Below are positions 18,269-26,786 of a stretch of 64,000 bases of DNA, piece after piece. This DNA comes from Loktanella sp. M215 (GTDB taxonomy: Bacteria > Pseudomonadota > Alphaproteobacteria > Rhodobacterales > Rhodobacteraceae), in NCBI RefSeq assembly GCF_021735925.1, contig NZ_WMEA01000001.1, forward strand, positions 1,828,001 to 1,892,000, written 5' to 3'. A program made the translations under genes and the position numbers. Below the pieces are notes generated by a model that was not told the origin of the DNA, did not search any database, and saw only the letters and a list, made by a program, of their open reading frames with translations. Numbering within the stretch: the first letter of the stretch is position 1; every line of letters starts with the position of its first letter.

Positions 18269-19015
18269 ATGGCCGAAGGCTGGGACGGGCAGGAAAAGGT
18301 GCAGATCGCGCTGGATGGCGTGACGCTGGCGCGCGACGGCCGATTGATCCTGCAGGACATCAGCCTGACGACCGACGCCCGGCGGATCGGCATCCTGGGG
18401 CGCAACGGATCCGGCAAGACGACGCTCGCGCGCCTGCTTTGCGGTTTGATCGCGCCGGATCGCGGCAGCCTGCGGGTCGGCGGCGTCGATGTCGCCCGCG
18501 ACAGGCGCGCGGCCCTGCGCACGGTCGGCATCCTGTTTCAGAACCCGGACCACCAGATCATCTTTCCGACCGTGACCGAAGAGCTGACCTTCGGCCTGCT
18601 CCAGTTGGGGCAGGACAAGGCGCAGGCCGCCGCCACGGTCGCGCGCATCCTGTCGGATTTCGGCAAGTCCCACTGGGCCGAGGCCGCCACCCACAGCCTG
18701 AGCCATGGACAAAAGCAACTGGTCTGCCTGATGGCGGTCATCGCGATGGCGCCTCGCGTGGTCATTCTGGACGAGCCTTTCTCTGGCCTCGACCTGGTGA
18801 CGCGTCTTCAACTGGGCGCCTACCTTGCGCGGATCGAGGCGACGGTTGTCCACATCACCCACGATCCAGAGGCGCTGCGCGACTACGATCTGGCAATCTG
18901 GCTGGACGAGGGGCGGATCGTGCAGTCTGGTGCGGCGGCTGCGGTGAAGGACGCCTATGTCGCGCGGATGATGGAATTGGGGGCGGGCGATGATCTCTCT
19001 GACCTCGCCGGTTAG
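18269..19015 (+). CDS. bioM: Biotin ECF transporter ATPase BioM
   Basis: The ATP-binding subunit of the energy-coupling-factor biotin importer BioMNY, 248 residues. It has Walker A GRNGSGKTT, the Q-loop FQNPDHQIIFPTVTEEL (the NPDxQ form is typical of ECF A-components), signature SLSHGQKQLVCLMAV and Walker B VVILDEPFSGLD. Two starts are possible: ATG 18269 (AAAGGGG seven bases upstream, chosen) or ATG 18227, which adds 14 residues of little character. Its 3' end overlaps bioN by 26 bases, and bioY follows, which fixes the substrate as biotin. Confidence 0.9.
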   Translation: MAEGWDGQEKVQIALDGVTLARDGRLILQDISLTTDARRIGILGRNGSGKTTLARLLCGLIAPDRGSLRVGGVDVARDRRAALRTVGILFQNPDHQIIFPTVTEELTFGLLQLGQDKAQAAATVARILSDFGKSHWAEAATHSLSHGQKQLVCLMAVIAMAPRVVILDEPFSGLDLVTRLQLGAYLARIEATVVHITHDPEALRDYDLAIWLDEGRIVQSGAAAAVKDAYVARMMELGAGDDLSDLAG

Positions 19016-19592
19016 GACCTCGGCGCACCGCTGGCCCGCTGGCGTCAAGCTGGCGCTGCTTTGTGCGGCGACGATTGTGCTGTTCGCGCGGCAGGACGTG
19101 GCGTTTCATGGCGTGGCTTTCGTGGCGGCCGTCTGCCTTTACCTGCTGGCCGGCTGGCGGTTCGCCCGGCCGGGTCTGTCGGCGGTGGGACGGCTGTGGC
19201 CCTTCGTCGTTCTGGTGGGCGCGTGGCATCTGCTGACGGGCGCGCCACTTGCCGGACTGGTCATCGTGCTGCGCCTGCTGACGGCGGTGGCACTGGCGAA
19301 CCTTGTCACGATGACGACCACCCTGTCCCAGATGATCGCGGTCGTGATGACACTGACCGCACCCCTGCGGTGGCTGGGCCTCAACACACGCGCTTTGGCT
19401 CTTGGCATAGCACTCGTGGTACGCTTTACACCCGCCTTGGCGGACAAAGGTCACCAGTTGACGCAGGCCTGGGCGGCGCGGTCGCCCCGGCGGGCCAGCT
19501 GGCGCATCGTGATGCCGTTCACGGTGCTGGCGCTGGACGACGCCGAGAATGTGGCCGAGGCGCTGCGCGCCCGCGGTGGTTTGAACCCCTGA
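18990..19592 (+). CDS. bioN: Biotin ECF transporter transmembrane protein BioN
   Basis: The T-component of the biotin importer, 200 residues, with about five hydrophobic segments. The C-terminal coupling helix shows the ECF T signature ALRARGG (E-A-L-R-A-R-G), which contacts the ATPase. Other matches are LALGIALVVRFTPALADKG and QAWAARSP. It is the middle gene of bioMNY, overlapping bioM and 11 bases before bioY. Confidence 0.9.
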   Translation: MISLTSPVRTSAHRWPAGVKLALLCAATIVLFARQDVAFHGVAFVAAVCLYLLAGWRFARPGLSAVGRLWPFVVLVGAWHLLTGAPLAGLVIVLRLLTAVALANLVTMTTTLSQMIAVVMTLTAPLRWLGLNTRALALGIALVVRFTPALADKGHQLTQAWAARSPRRASWRIVMPFTVLALDDAENVAEALRARGGLNP

Positions 19593-19603
19593 AAGGGACG
19601 ACG

Positions 19604-20149
19604 ATGGAACGAAATCTGACACTTGTGGCGCTGTTCGCCGCCCTGATCGCGGCGCTGGGCCTGATCCCGCAACTGACGCTGGCCTTCGGCGTGCCGATCA
19701 CGGCGCAAAGCCTTGGCGTCATGCTGTGCGGCACTGTGCTCGGGGCGAAGCGCGGTGCGCTGGCGGTGCTGCTTTTCGTGCTGCTGGTGGCGCTGGGCCT
19801 GCCTCTGCTGGCGGGCGGGCGCGGCGGGCTCGGGGTCTTTGCCTCACCCACTGCGGGCTTCGTCGTGGGCTTTCCCTTTGCCGCCTTCATCACCGGATTG
19901 ATCGTGGAAAACTGGCGTCAGGGGCCGCTGGCGCTGGTGGCCGGCGTGGCGTCGATCATCGGCGGGATCGTCGTGCTTTATGCCTTCGGGATCACGGGCC
20001 TGGCCTGGGCGCTGGACAAGCCGCTGTCGCAGGCGGCGGTGCTGGTCACGGCCTTCATCCCGGGCGATCTGATCAAGGCCGTGCTGGCCGGATTGATTAC
20101 CGCCGCACTGGCGCGCGCGCGGCCCGCCAGCGTGCTGTCGCGGGCATGA
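19604..20149 (+). CDS. bioY: Biotin transporter S-component BioY
   Basis: The biotin-binding membrane subunit, 181 residues, six predicted helices. Family hallmarks are the opening TLVALFAALIAALGLIP, VPITAQSLGVMLCGTVLGAKRGALAVLLF, LGLPLLAGGRGGLGVFASPTAGFVVGFP (the GGxGG..PTxGF ligand-site segment), and AFIPGDLIKAVLAGLI at the C-terminus. The ATG at 19604 has AAGGGA seven bases upstream. Its stop overlaps the nitroreductase start (ATGATG), so that gene belongs to the same transcript. Confidence 0.96.
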   Translation: MERNLTLVALFAALIAALGLIPQLTLAFGVPITAQSLGVMLCGTVLGAKRGALAVLLFVLLVALGLPLLAGGRGGLGVFASPTAGFVVGFPFAAFITGLIVENWRQGPLALVAGVASIIGGIVVLYAFGITGLAWALDKPLSQAAVLVTAFIPGDLIKAVLAGLITAALARARPASVLSRA

Positions 20150-20823
20150 TGGATCTTGCGGCGCTGCTGGACCAGCGCCGGTCGGTGCGGGCCTATCTGC
20201 CCACACCCGTCCCGCAGGCCGAGGTCGCGGCGATCCTGACCGCCGCGCGGCAGGCCCCCAGCGGGGCGAACCTGCAACCGGGGCATTTCGTGGCGCTGAC
20301 GGGTGCGCCTTTTGCGGCGCTGCAGGCCGCGCTGGCCGAAGGCATCGCCACGGATCGCCCGCAGGTCAGCGAATACAGCTACTTTCCGGACCCGATGCCG
20401 GCTGTGCTGAAGGCGCGGCAGCGGGCCGCGGGATACGGACTGTATGCCACCTTGGGCGTGGACCGGCGCGATGTGGTCGGGCGGCGGGCGCAGTTCACGC
20501 GCAACTATGCGTTCTTTGACGCGCCGGTGGGGATCGTGGTGACGATCGACAGGGCGATGGGCAAGGGCTGTTACATGGACCTTGGCATGGCGCTGATGGC
20601 GCTGTTTCTGGCGGCCACCGCGCGCGGGTATGCCACCACGGGGATCGGGGCGCTGGCGCACTACGGTGACCTGGTGCACGAGACGCTGAAGCTGCCGGAA
20701 GACCAGTTGGTCGTCTGCGGGATTGCGCTGGGGCTGGCTGATCCAGAGGCGCCGGTGAACGGCTTTCGGACGGACCGCGCCGATCTGGCCGCGTATGCCC
20801 GGTTCGACGGCTTCTGCGACTAG
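20146..20823 (+). CDS. Nitroreductase-family flavoprotein
   Basis: A 225-residue FMN-dependent reductase of the nitroreductase superfamily. Features are the RRSVRAYLPTPVP opening with FMN-contacting Arg residues, AARQAPSGANLQP, DLGMALMALFLAATARG, and the C-terminal GIALGLADPEAPVNGFRTDR, typical of the group. It probably uses NAD(P)H, but the electron acceptor is unknown. The ATG at 20146 overlaps the bioY stop (a second ATG lies at 20149), so it is co-transcribed with biotin uptake; whether it acts in biotin metabolism is open. The 3' end shares a CTAG with the convergent thiolase. Confidence 0.87.
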   Translation: MMDLAALLDQRRSVRAYLPTPVPQAEVAAILTAARQAPSGANLQPGHFVALTGAPFAALQAALAEGIATDRPQVSEYSYFPDPMPAVLKARQRAAGYGLYATLGVDRRDVVGRRAQFTRNYAFFDAPVGIVVTIDRAMGKGCYMDLGMALMALFLAATARGYATTGIGALAHYGDLVHETLKLPEDQLVVCGIALGLADPEAPVNGFRTDRADLAAYARFDGFCD

Positions 20824-21920
20824 ACCTGCAGCAGCAGCGCGGTGCCGAGGCCTCCTGCGGCGGCGATGGCGGCTAGACCGTAACCGCGGTCCGTTTGCAG
20901 GTCATGGAATAACCGCACTGCATTGATCGCGCCAGAGGCGCCGATGGGATGCCCGCGCGCCAATGCGCCGCCGCCGGTGTTCACCCGCGCAGGATCAAGC
21001 CCGGCGCCGTCCACGCAAGCAATGGCCTGCACGGCATAGGCTTCCATGACCTCTGCCAGCGCGATGTCGCGGGCGGAGATATTGGCGTGTTGCAGCGTCT
21101 TACGGATTGCGGCGACCGGGGCCAGTCCCGGCAGATCGGGGGCGCCCCCCAGCGTGCAGCCGCCAACGATCCGCGCCTGAGGGCCCGACAGGCGTTGCGC
21201 CAACCGGTCAGAGACGACGAGCACAAAGGCTGCCGCATCCGCACCGACGGCGGTATTGGCGGCGGTGACGGTGCCAATGATCGGAAGGCTGCGTGCGCAG
21301 GTACGCAGGGTCAGGTTCCGGGTGAAGGCGTCCTCGTGCAGATCGCACAGCGGCACGATCTCGTTCCGCAGTTGCGCGCGCGCGGCGCGGGCCTTTGCGT
21401 GGCTCGTGACGGCCCAGCGGTCCTGTGCGTCGCGCCCGATACCGAGTTCAGTTCCCAGCCGGTCGGCGGCATCGGCCATCGCGGGGTCGCGGTCTGGCCA
21501 CGGGGTGAAGGGCGCCTGATCGTAAGGCACGGGCGGGCGTCCGTCGGCATGGGTGTGCAGGCGCACAGGGCGGCGCGAGGTGCTTTCGGCCCCGCCCGCC
21601 AGAACCGCCTCGGTGACGCCTGCGCGGATCAGGGCGTGTGCCAGCAGGATGGCGTCCAGCCCACTGACGCATTGGCGGTCGATGCTGAGGCCCGCGATCC
21701 GTTCAGGCAAACCCGCCGCCAGCACGCACAGCCGCGCAGGGTTGCCACCGGCGCCAAGGGCGTTGCCGACGATCACCTCACCCAGCAGCGCCGGGTCGAG
21801 GCCGGCATCGGCGAGGCAGGCGTGCAGGACCGGTGCTGCCAATGCGTGAAATGACACTGCCCGAAAGGCACCCCCTGCGGGTGCGACGGCGGTGCGGCGG
21901 GCGGCGACGATGACGCTCAT
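20820..21920 (-). CDS. Thiolase-like protein with altered active site
   Basis: A 366-residue member of the thiolase superfamily (acetyl-CoA acyltransferase type). The nucleophile Cys84 (DRQCVSGLDA) and His324 (GGGALARGHPIGASG) are intact. The second catalytic Cys, normally in a C-x-G-G-G motif near the C-terminus, is Ala353 (AIAAAGGLG), and the NEAF motif that positions the oxyanion water is MEAY (292-295). Claisen condensation or thiolysis therefore looks unlikely; acyl transfer or hydrolysis through the Cys/His pair is possible. The start overlaps the stop of the upstream acyl-CoA ligase by four bases. The ligase-thiolase pair beside bioY recalls Bacillus subtilis yhfUTS. Confidence 0.85.
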   Translation of the reverse strand: MSVIVAARRTAVAPAGGAFRAVSFHALAAPVLHACLADAGLDPALLGEVIVGNALGAGGNPARLCVLAAGLPERIAGLSIDRQCVSGLDAILLAHALIRAGVTEAVLAGGAESTSRRPVRLHTHADGRPPVPYDQAPFTPWPDRDPAMADAADRLGTELGIGRDAQDRWAVTSHAKARAARAQLRNEIVPLCDLHEDAFTRNLTLRTCARSLPIIGTVTAANTAVGADAAAFVLVVSDRLAQRLSGPQARIVGGCTLGGAPDLPGLAPVAAIRKTLQHANISARDIALAEVMEAYAVQAIACVDGAGLDPARVNTGGGALARGHPIGASGAINAVRLFHDLQTDRGYGLAAIAAAGGLGTALLLQV

Positions 21921-23053
21921 GCCAGACCGCGGGCCAAGGCCATGGCGGCGATATAGTCTGGCTTGCCGCCCGCCAGCATCGGCAGCGCGTCGCACAGGTG
22001 AATGCGGTAGGGCACCATGCCCGGGCTAAGGCGCTGGCGGCACTGGGCGCGCAAGGAATCTTCGTGCGCATCAAAGTCGGCCCCGGCGATCAGCGCGACC
22101 AGACGCGATCCGCGCCGGGCGTCTGGCACGGCCAGGACAACGATCTGTGTCGCGGGGATCAGGTCCGACAGCGCGGCTTCGACCCCGTCGAGCGACACGT
22201 TGCGATCCGCGACCGTCACCATCCGCCCGGCGCGCGCTGTCAGGAACAGGTGACCGGCGGGGTCGAGGTGGCCGACCTCTCCGACCGTCAGAAAGCCATT
22301 TCGCCAGCGGGTGTGTGGACTGTCGCCCGAGTCGTAGCCGTCCGACAGGTAGGGACTGCACACCCAGATCGTGCCGTCATCGTCAAGGTTCAGGATGACG
22401 CCGGGGTAGGGACGACCGACAGAGCCGGGCGGCGTGGCCGCATCGGTCCATGTGATGAAACTCGTCTCGGCAGCGCCGTAGAACTGGATCAGCCGGGCGC
22501 CGGGAAACGCGTCGGCTGCGGCACGCTCTGCCGCCGGGGACAGCCGGCCACCGCCGACCATGATGTGGCGGACGTGATGGCGCGGGCTGACCTTGTCACA
22601 CAGCTGGATCAGTTGGGTTGGTGTCAGATAGAGCACGTCAGCGCCGTGGTCGGAGATGGCCTGATCTTGTCGATCCGGCCGCAGGCCGGACAGCGGCAGG
22701 ATCGCTGCGCCATGGTGCGCCGCTTCCAGCACCGCGTAAAGGGCCAGCGACGACTCGGGACCTGCAAAGACGGCGACGGTCGCCGAAGGCCCCAGCCCAA
22801 GGACAGGTCCATTCACCGCAAAGCTCGCCTGCCACGAGGCGGGCGTGCGGCGGATGATCTTGGGGTCGCCGGAGCTGCCGGATGTGGCGCAAAGGAGGAC
22901 GGGGACAGGCGTCGTCAGCCCCGTGACCTGTCCGTCGGCCACGTTCAGCGACAGCCCGGCACGAACGGTGTCACGCAGGCGGCCCAGCACCGGATCCGCG
23001 CGCAGCAGGCGCGTGTCCGGATGCCACTGGAATGCGCTGCCCGGTGCCGTCAT
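21917..23053 (-). CDS. Short class I adenylate-forming enzyme (acyl-CoA synthetase-like)
   Basis: A 378-residue ANL-superfamily enzyme, shorter than the usual ~500. It has the phosphate loop CATSGSSGDPKII (about 55-67), FYGAAETSF, GEVGHLDPAGHLFLTARAGRMV (hinge and Asp) and a C-terminal LAGGKPDY with the adenylation Lys. It should activate a carboxylic acid to the adenylate and then to a CoA ester. It lacks most of the usual N-terminal subdomain. It is first in a two-gene operon with the thiolase-like protein, next to biotin-uptake genes, which suggests an acid related to biotin precursors such as pimelate, but this is inference. Confidence 0.85.
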   Translation of the reverse strand: MTAPGSAFQWHPDTRLLRADPVLGRLRDTVRAGLSLNVADGQVTGLTTPVPVLLCATSGSSGDPKIIRRTPASWQASFAVNGPVLGLGPSATVAVFAGPESSLALYAVLEAAHHGAAILPLSGLRPDRQDQAISDHGADVLYLTPTQLIQLCDKVSPRHHVRHIMVGGGRLSPAAERAAADAFPGARLIQFYGAAETSFITWTDAATPPGSVGRPYPGVILNLDDDGTIWVCSPYLSDGYDSGDSPHTRWRNGFLTVGEVGHLDPAGHLFLTARAGRMVTVADRNVSLDGVEAALSDLIPATQIVVLAVPDARRGSRLVALIAGADFDAHEDSLRAQCRQRLSPGMVPYRIHLCDALPMLAGGKPDYIAAMALARGLA

Positions 23054-23123
23054 CGCGATACCCCTTCGATCCTCGTGGCATCGTCAGACCCGATTTTGTG
23101 GCGCAACGCAATTGCGCGGCGCG

Positions 23124-23924
23124 TCAGGCCAGATCCTGCCAGCCCTGCGGGGTGCGGCAATAGCGGCTTTGACTGCGGGCGGAATAGGTCATGTCTCCGG
23201 TATCGGCGGTCATGCGAACGGCGCTGAAGGTATCGCCTTCGATATCGAGGATCGCGAATTCGTTCAGCTCTCCGCGCAGGCGGGTGGACAGGCCGGTGCC
23301 GCAGTGGACCTGAAGTGTCATCTGCTTGTTCTTCTGGGCCAGAAACGGTTCCACCGTCCAGGTGTGCAGATGACCCGACAGAATGACGTGGGGACCGCAG
23401 TCGGACCAGGTGGAGAGCGCGCGGGCGGCGCCCTTCATGACCTTCTTTTCAACCTCCGGGGCCTGGTGAAAGGGGTGGTGCGCCATCACGACCACGGTCC
23501 TGTCCCGGCCCGCATCCCGGATCAGGCGGCTGACCCGGTCGATCTGGGCGGGGCGGATCAGGCCGCGCTGATGGCTCCACCGGTGCGTGGTATCAAGGCC
23601 CACGACCACGAGGGCGTCATCCTCGAAAAGCGGCTCTGTTTCGCTCGTGATATAACGGCGATAGGCGGCGCGGGGTGCAAAGGCCCGCGCAAAGAGGTTG
23701 TAGAGCGGGATATCATGGTTGCCGGGCACGGCGATCCAGTCGTGACGCAGGCGTGCGACGAAGTCGCGCGCGTCGCGAAACTGGCTGGCGCGGGCGCGCT
23801 GGACGAAGTCGCCGGCGATCACCACCAGATCAGGGGCGGCCTCTGCCACGCTGTCCAGCAGCGGTTGCACCAGATCCGGCTGGGCGCGGCCGAAGTGGAG
23901 GTCGGTCAGCAGGACAAGACGCAT
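23124..23924 (-). CDS. Calcineurin-like metallophosphoesterase
   Basis: A 266-residue enzyme with the complete two-metal motif series: TDLHFG (D-x-H), AGDFV (GD), PGNHD (GNHD), AHHPF (H) and SGHLHTW (GHxH). Such enzymes hydrolyse phosphomonoesters or diesters, such as cyclic nucleotides, nucleotide-lipids or nucleic acids. Its ATG overlaps the TGA of the diacylglycerol-kinase-like gene by one base, so the two proteins are co-expressed and may act on related lipid phosphates. No signal peptide; cytoplasmic. Specific substrate unknown. Confidence 0.88.
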   Translation of the reverse strand: MRLVLLTDLHFGRAQPDLVQPLLDSVAEAAPDLVVIAGDFVQRARASQFRDARDFVARLRHDWIAVPGNHDIPLYNLFARAFAPRAAYRRYITSETEPLFEDDALVVVGLDTTHRWSHQRGLIRPAQIDRVSRLIRDAGRDRTVVVMAHHPFHQAPEVEKKVMKGAARALSTWSDCGPHVILSGHLHTWTVEPFLAQKNKQMTLQVHCGTGLSTRLRGELNEFAILDIEGDTFSAVRMTADTGDMTYSARSQSRYCRTPQGWQDLA

Positions 23925-24838
23925 CAGGCCGCGTCCTCGCCACCGGTCTTCGGCACCAACACGCGGATCGCATCGCGCCGCACGCGAAAGGTATAGGGGC
24001 CTTTCATGCGCTCGTTCTCTCCGTCGCGGGCGATCAGGTTGCGGCCGCGCTTCGTGTCGATCGTGATCTCTTCGCCGACGTGCAGGATGTAGTCGTCCCC
24101 CCGGTGGATGCCGCCGAACAGGATCTTGACCGACTTCCACAACAGTTGCATCCGGTTGGAATGCGGCGCAAGGATCAGCGCCAGCTTGCCGTCGCGCACG
24201 TCGTCGGCGCCTTCGAACTCGTATTGCTCCAGCTGGTAGGCGCTGCTGGCGATGAACGCCATCGGCGCGCGCAGGGTCTGGGTCTTGCCATCCACGGTGA
24301 TCGTCATGGTCAGGTTGCGATAAAGCGTCAGCATCGCCTTGATGACCGACCAATAGGCTGCGATCCGGCTGCGGCCCCAGCGCTTGTAGACGCCTTCGCG
24401 CACGTCGAGCACGGTGGCATAGGCGCCAAGACTGGCGTTGTTGAGGAAGATCTCGCCATTGACCTCGCCCAATGTCAGGGGTGCCGCAGTGCCGTCGAAC
24501 AGCACGTCGAGGGCGGCATCGGGATCCTCGGGGATGCCAAGGCCGCGGGCGACGAAATTGAATGTCCCCATCGGCAGGACGCCCAGCACGACGTCCGTGT
24601 CCAGCAGACCGGAGGTGACGCCGGCGATCGTGCCGTCACCACCGGCGGCCACGATGGTCCTGAATCCGTCATCGACGGCCTGCCTGACCATGACATCCAG
24701 ATGGCCGGGATTGTCGATCACGCGCAGGTCGATGCGGGGGTCATTCCGCATGCGGTCCAGCAGAGCCTCGGCTGTGGGGTCATCCTTCTTCTTGCCCGAG
24801 GCCGGATTGAAAAGGACGCAGATGGTGGGGTGTGTCAT
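23924..24838 (-). CDS. Diacylglycerol kinase family lipid kinase (YegS/DagK-like)
   Basis: A 304-residue member of the DAGK catalytic family, which phosphorylates lipids such as diacylglycerol or sphingosine-type alcohols. Features are the opening CVLFNPASGKKKDD, the nucleotide motif AAGGDGTIAGVTSG (about 64-77), LPMGTFNFVARGLGIP and the C-terminal IARDGEN. The ATG at 24838 starts just before the first beta strand; the frame is open upstream but not coding. It heads an operon with the metallophosphoesterase. Confidence 0.9.
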   Translation of the reverse strand: MTHPTICVLFNPASGKKKDDPTAEALLDRMRNDPRIDLRVIDNPGHLDVMVRQAVDDGFRTIVAAGGDGTIAGVTSGLLDTDVVLGVLPMGTFNFVARGLGIPEDPDAALDVLFDGTAAPLTLGEVNGEIFLNNASLGAYATVLDVREGVYKRWGRSRIAAYWSVIKAMLTLYRNLTMTITVDGKTQTLRAPMAFIASSAYQLEQYEFEGADDVRDGKLALILAPHSNRMQLLWKSVKILFGGIHRGDDYILHVGEEITIDTKRGRNLIARDGENERMKGPYTFRVRRDAIRVLVPKTGGEDAA

Positions 24839-25064
24839 CGGTAATTCCGGGGCTGCATGCGGCAGGGGTAAAGCCCCGGCGACTGCGACTTGTTCCCGAA
24901 ATCGTGAGCACACGTAGGCGGCAGTTCCGGGACAGCCACAGGGTGCCGGGTCGCAGGAACGTGAAAGAATGCCCCTGCCACCACTCACGTTTTCGTGGTA
25001 TTGAGCCGCATGGGCAAAGCGCCGCGAGAGCGTGTGCGCCTCTGGCAGTTGACAGGATATTGAC

Positions 25065-25622
25065 ATGACACAGACTTTCACGCGCCGCGTGGCGTTGGGG
25101 ATTGCGTTGGGCGGTCTGGCCGCGCCGACCTTGCTGCGGGCGCAGACGCTGCCCGGCGGCGTGACCCGCAACGTCGCCGCCTTCCGCACCTATGTCTGGA
25201 GCGATCATTTCGATGCCCTGTCCGGCATGCCGATGCTGGTGGCCGATACGCAGGCCCGGTCCCTGCATTACTGGGATGCGCAGGGGATCGACTACCGCGT
25301 CTATCCGACCTCCGTGCCCAAGACGGACGAGCTGACCAAGCGTGGCTTTACCGAGATCGTGCGCAAGAAGGTCGGCCCCGACTGGACGCCGACACAATCG
25401 CAGAAAGAGCGGTTCGGCTGGGAATACATCCCGCCCGGCCCGAAAAGCCCGATGGGCACCCATGCGATGTATCTGGGCTGGCCCGCCTACGCGATCCACG
25501 GCACCCACGATACGCGCAAGATCGGCCGCCCGTCCTCTGACGGTTGCATCGGCCTGTATAACGAGAAGATCGCGGAGCTTTTCCAGCTTTGCCCGCTGGG
25601 GACCAAAGTCCGCATCATGTGA
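25065..25622 (+). CDS. L,D-transpeptidase (YkuD domain), exported
   Basis: A 185-residue periplasmic enzyme that cross-links peptidoglycan or attaches proteins to it. The N-terminus (TFTRRVALGIALGG) has a twin-Arg followed by a hydrophobic stretch and a cleavage region at LLRAQ, so Tat or Sec export is likely. The YkuD active site is clear: YAIHGTHDTRKIG with His145 and SSDGCIGL with the nucleophile Cys161. It is divergent from the lipid kinase and is followed by a strong terminator. Confidence 0.93.
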   Translation: MTQTFTRRVALGIALGGLAAPTLLRAQTLPGGVTRNVAAFRTYVWSDHFDALSGMPMLVADTQARSLHYWDAQGIDYRVYPTSVPKTDELTKRGFTEIVRKKVGPDWTPTQSQKERFGWEYIPPGPKSPMGTHAMYLGWPAYAIHGTHDTRKIGRPSSDGCIGLYNEKIAELFQLCPLGTKVRIM

Positions 25623-25645
25623 TCAAGCCTGTGTTGCGCAGGGCA

Positions 25646-25680
25646 GGGGCCGCCGGAGGTGATCCGGCGGCCCCTTTTTT
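25646..25680 (+). terminator. Rho-independent terminator
   Basis: An 11-base perfect stem (GGGGCCGCCGG / CCGGCGGCCCC) with a seven-base loop and six Ts lies just after the L,D-transpeptidase. Confidence 0.95.
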
Positions 25681-25682
25681 GT

Positions 25683-26786
25683 TCAGAACGGCAGGTAACT
25701 TTCGATCGCCCGCCCGCGCCCGGCGGCGTAGTCCTGTCCGACCTGCATCCAGTCGATCCGGGCCGCGCCAGACCAGTCAGGCTGACCTTGGGGGATCGTT
25801 GGCTGCTGCACCGCACCGCTGCGATAGGTCACGACCCGCTGGCCTTCGCGGAAATCGTCCATGCTCTGCGCCCAGGTTTCATCCGGCAGGGTGAGGTCGA
25901 GGGTCAGGGCCTTTGGATCATAGGCTGCCGTGAAAAGTGTCCCAAAGCCGTCGGTGTAGCGGTCCTGCAGCAGAGGCTGTCTGCGAAACTGGTGCGACAG
26001 GGACCGCGGGGCCGTGCGCAGGGTGCGCAGGTGGGCATGCCGCTCGTGGGTGCGTGTGAACGACGGACGGTCGGCCACGCTGCCGTCGCTCTGGTGGTTC
26101 GTCGCGATCGCCTGCGGCATCCGCCGCGCGCCACCGCCCGGCGACAGCTCGACACTGGCGGTGTTGCCACCCGCGTCGGCCACGACCACGTTGTAGGCCA
26201 TGTGGGATGGCACGCGGTCCAGCACGGCCAGCGCTTGATTAACTGTGTCACAGGTCTCCATCACGTAGCGCAGGATCGTGGTGATGCCGAAGCCGCGGCC
26301 GGTCTGGGTGCGGCCGCCGTAGGCCAGCGCGATCGAGAGGCCAGCGTCATTGATCCCGTCCGACAGCCCCCAGAGGAATTCGACCATCCCCATGACCCGC
26401 CGTCCGGTCCATGCGGTATGCAGCATCAGCCCCTCGTTCAGATTGGGCGACAGGTCGTAATTGCGCACCAGCCGCACGTCGGTTCCGTCCGACACGGCCG
26501 CGAGGGAGCAGCCGCCCAGATACTGGGGCGGGCACCATGTCGACAGGAACCGCGCGGCGCGGTCACCGCCGCCGGCCAGATCGACCAGCCGGTCGTAGGT
26601 GCCCAGCAACTCCGGCATGTGGTCCGCGATGGCGTCGCGGCAGGTGGTGCGGTCTGGGCCGTTGTCGCCGCCGCGGGCGATGAACCACGGCTCGTAGGCG
26701 GGCCAGGACCGGTTCCAGCGGGCGGCCCATTTGGGGCCGGGGGTCGCCTCTGATACGGCGTCGAAGGTCAGGGTCATCTCGGTCAT
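25683..26786 (-). CDS. C45-type acyltransferase/peptidase (AAT-like Ntn hydrolase)
   Basis: A 367-residue protein of the C45 / acyl-CoA:6-aminopenicillanate acyltransferase family of Ntn hydrolases. In these, an internal Cys becomes the N-terminal nucleophile after self-cleavage. Here the candidate is Cys93 in YLGGCSLAAVS, followed by VRNYDLSPNLNEG and FLWGLSDGINDAGLSIA, both typical of C45 members; ATNHQ is the later Asn/His segment. It probably cleaves or forms an amide; substrate unknown. The ATG at 26786 overlaps the end of the esterase gene (ATGA) and has GAAAGG upstream. Last gene of a three-gene operon. Confidence 0.82.
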   Translation of the reverse strand: MTEMTLTFDAVSEATPGPKWAARWNRSWPAYEPWFIARGGDNGPDRTTCRDAIADHMPELLGTYDRLVDLAGGGDRAARFLSTWCPPQYLGGCSLAAVSDGTDVRLVRNYDLSPNLNEGLMLHTAWTGRRVMGMVEFLWGLSDGINDAGLSIALAYGGRTQTGRGFGITTILRYVMETCDTVNQALAVLDRVPSHMAYNVVVADAGGNTASVELSPGGGARRMPQAIATNHQSDGSVADRPSFTRTHERHAHLRTLRTAPRSLSHQFRRQPLLQDRYTDGFGTLFTAAYDPKALTLDLTLPDETWAQSMDDFREGQRVVTYRSGAVQQPTIPQGQPDWSGAARIDWMQVGQDYAAGRGRAIESYLPF

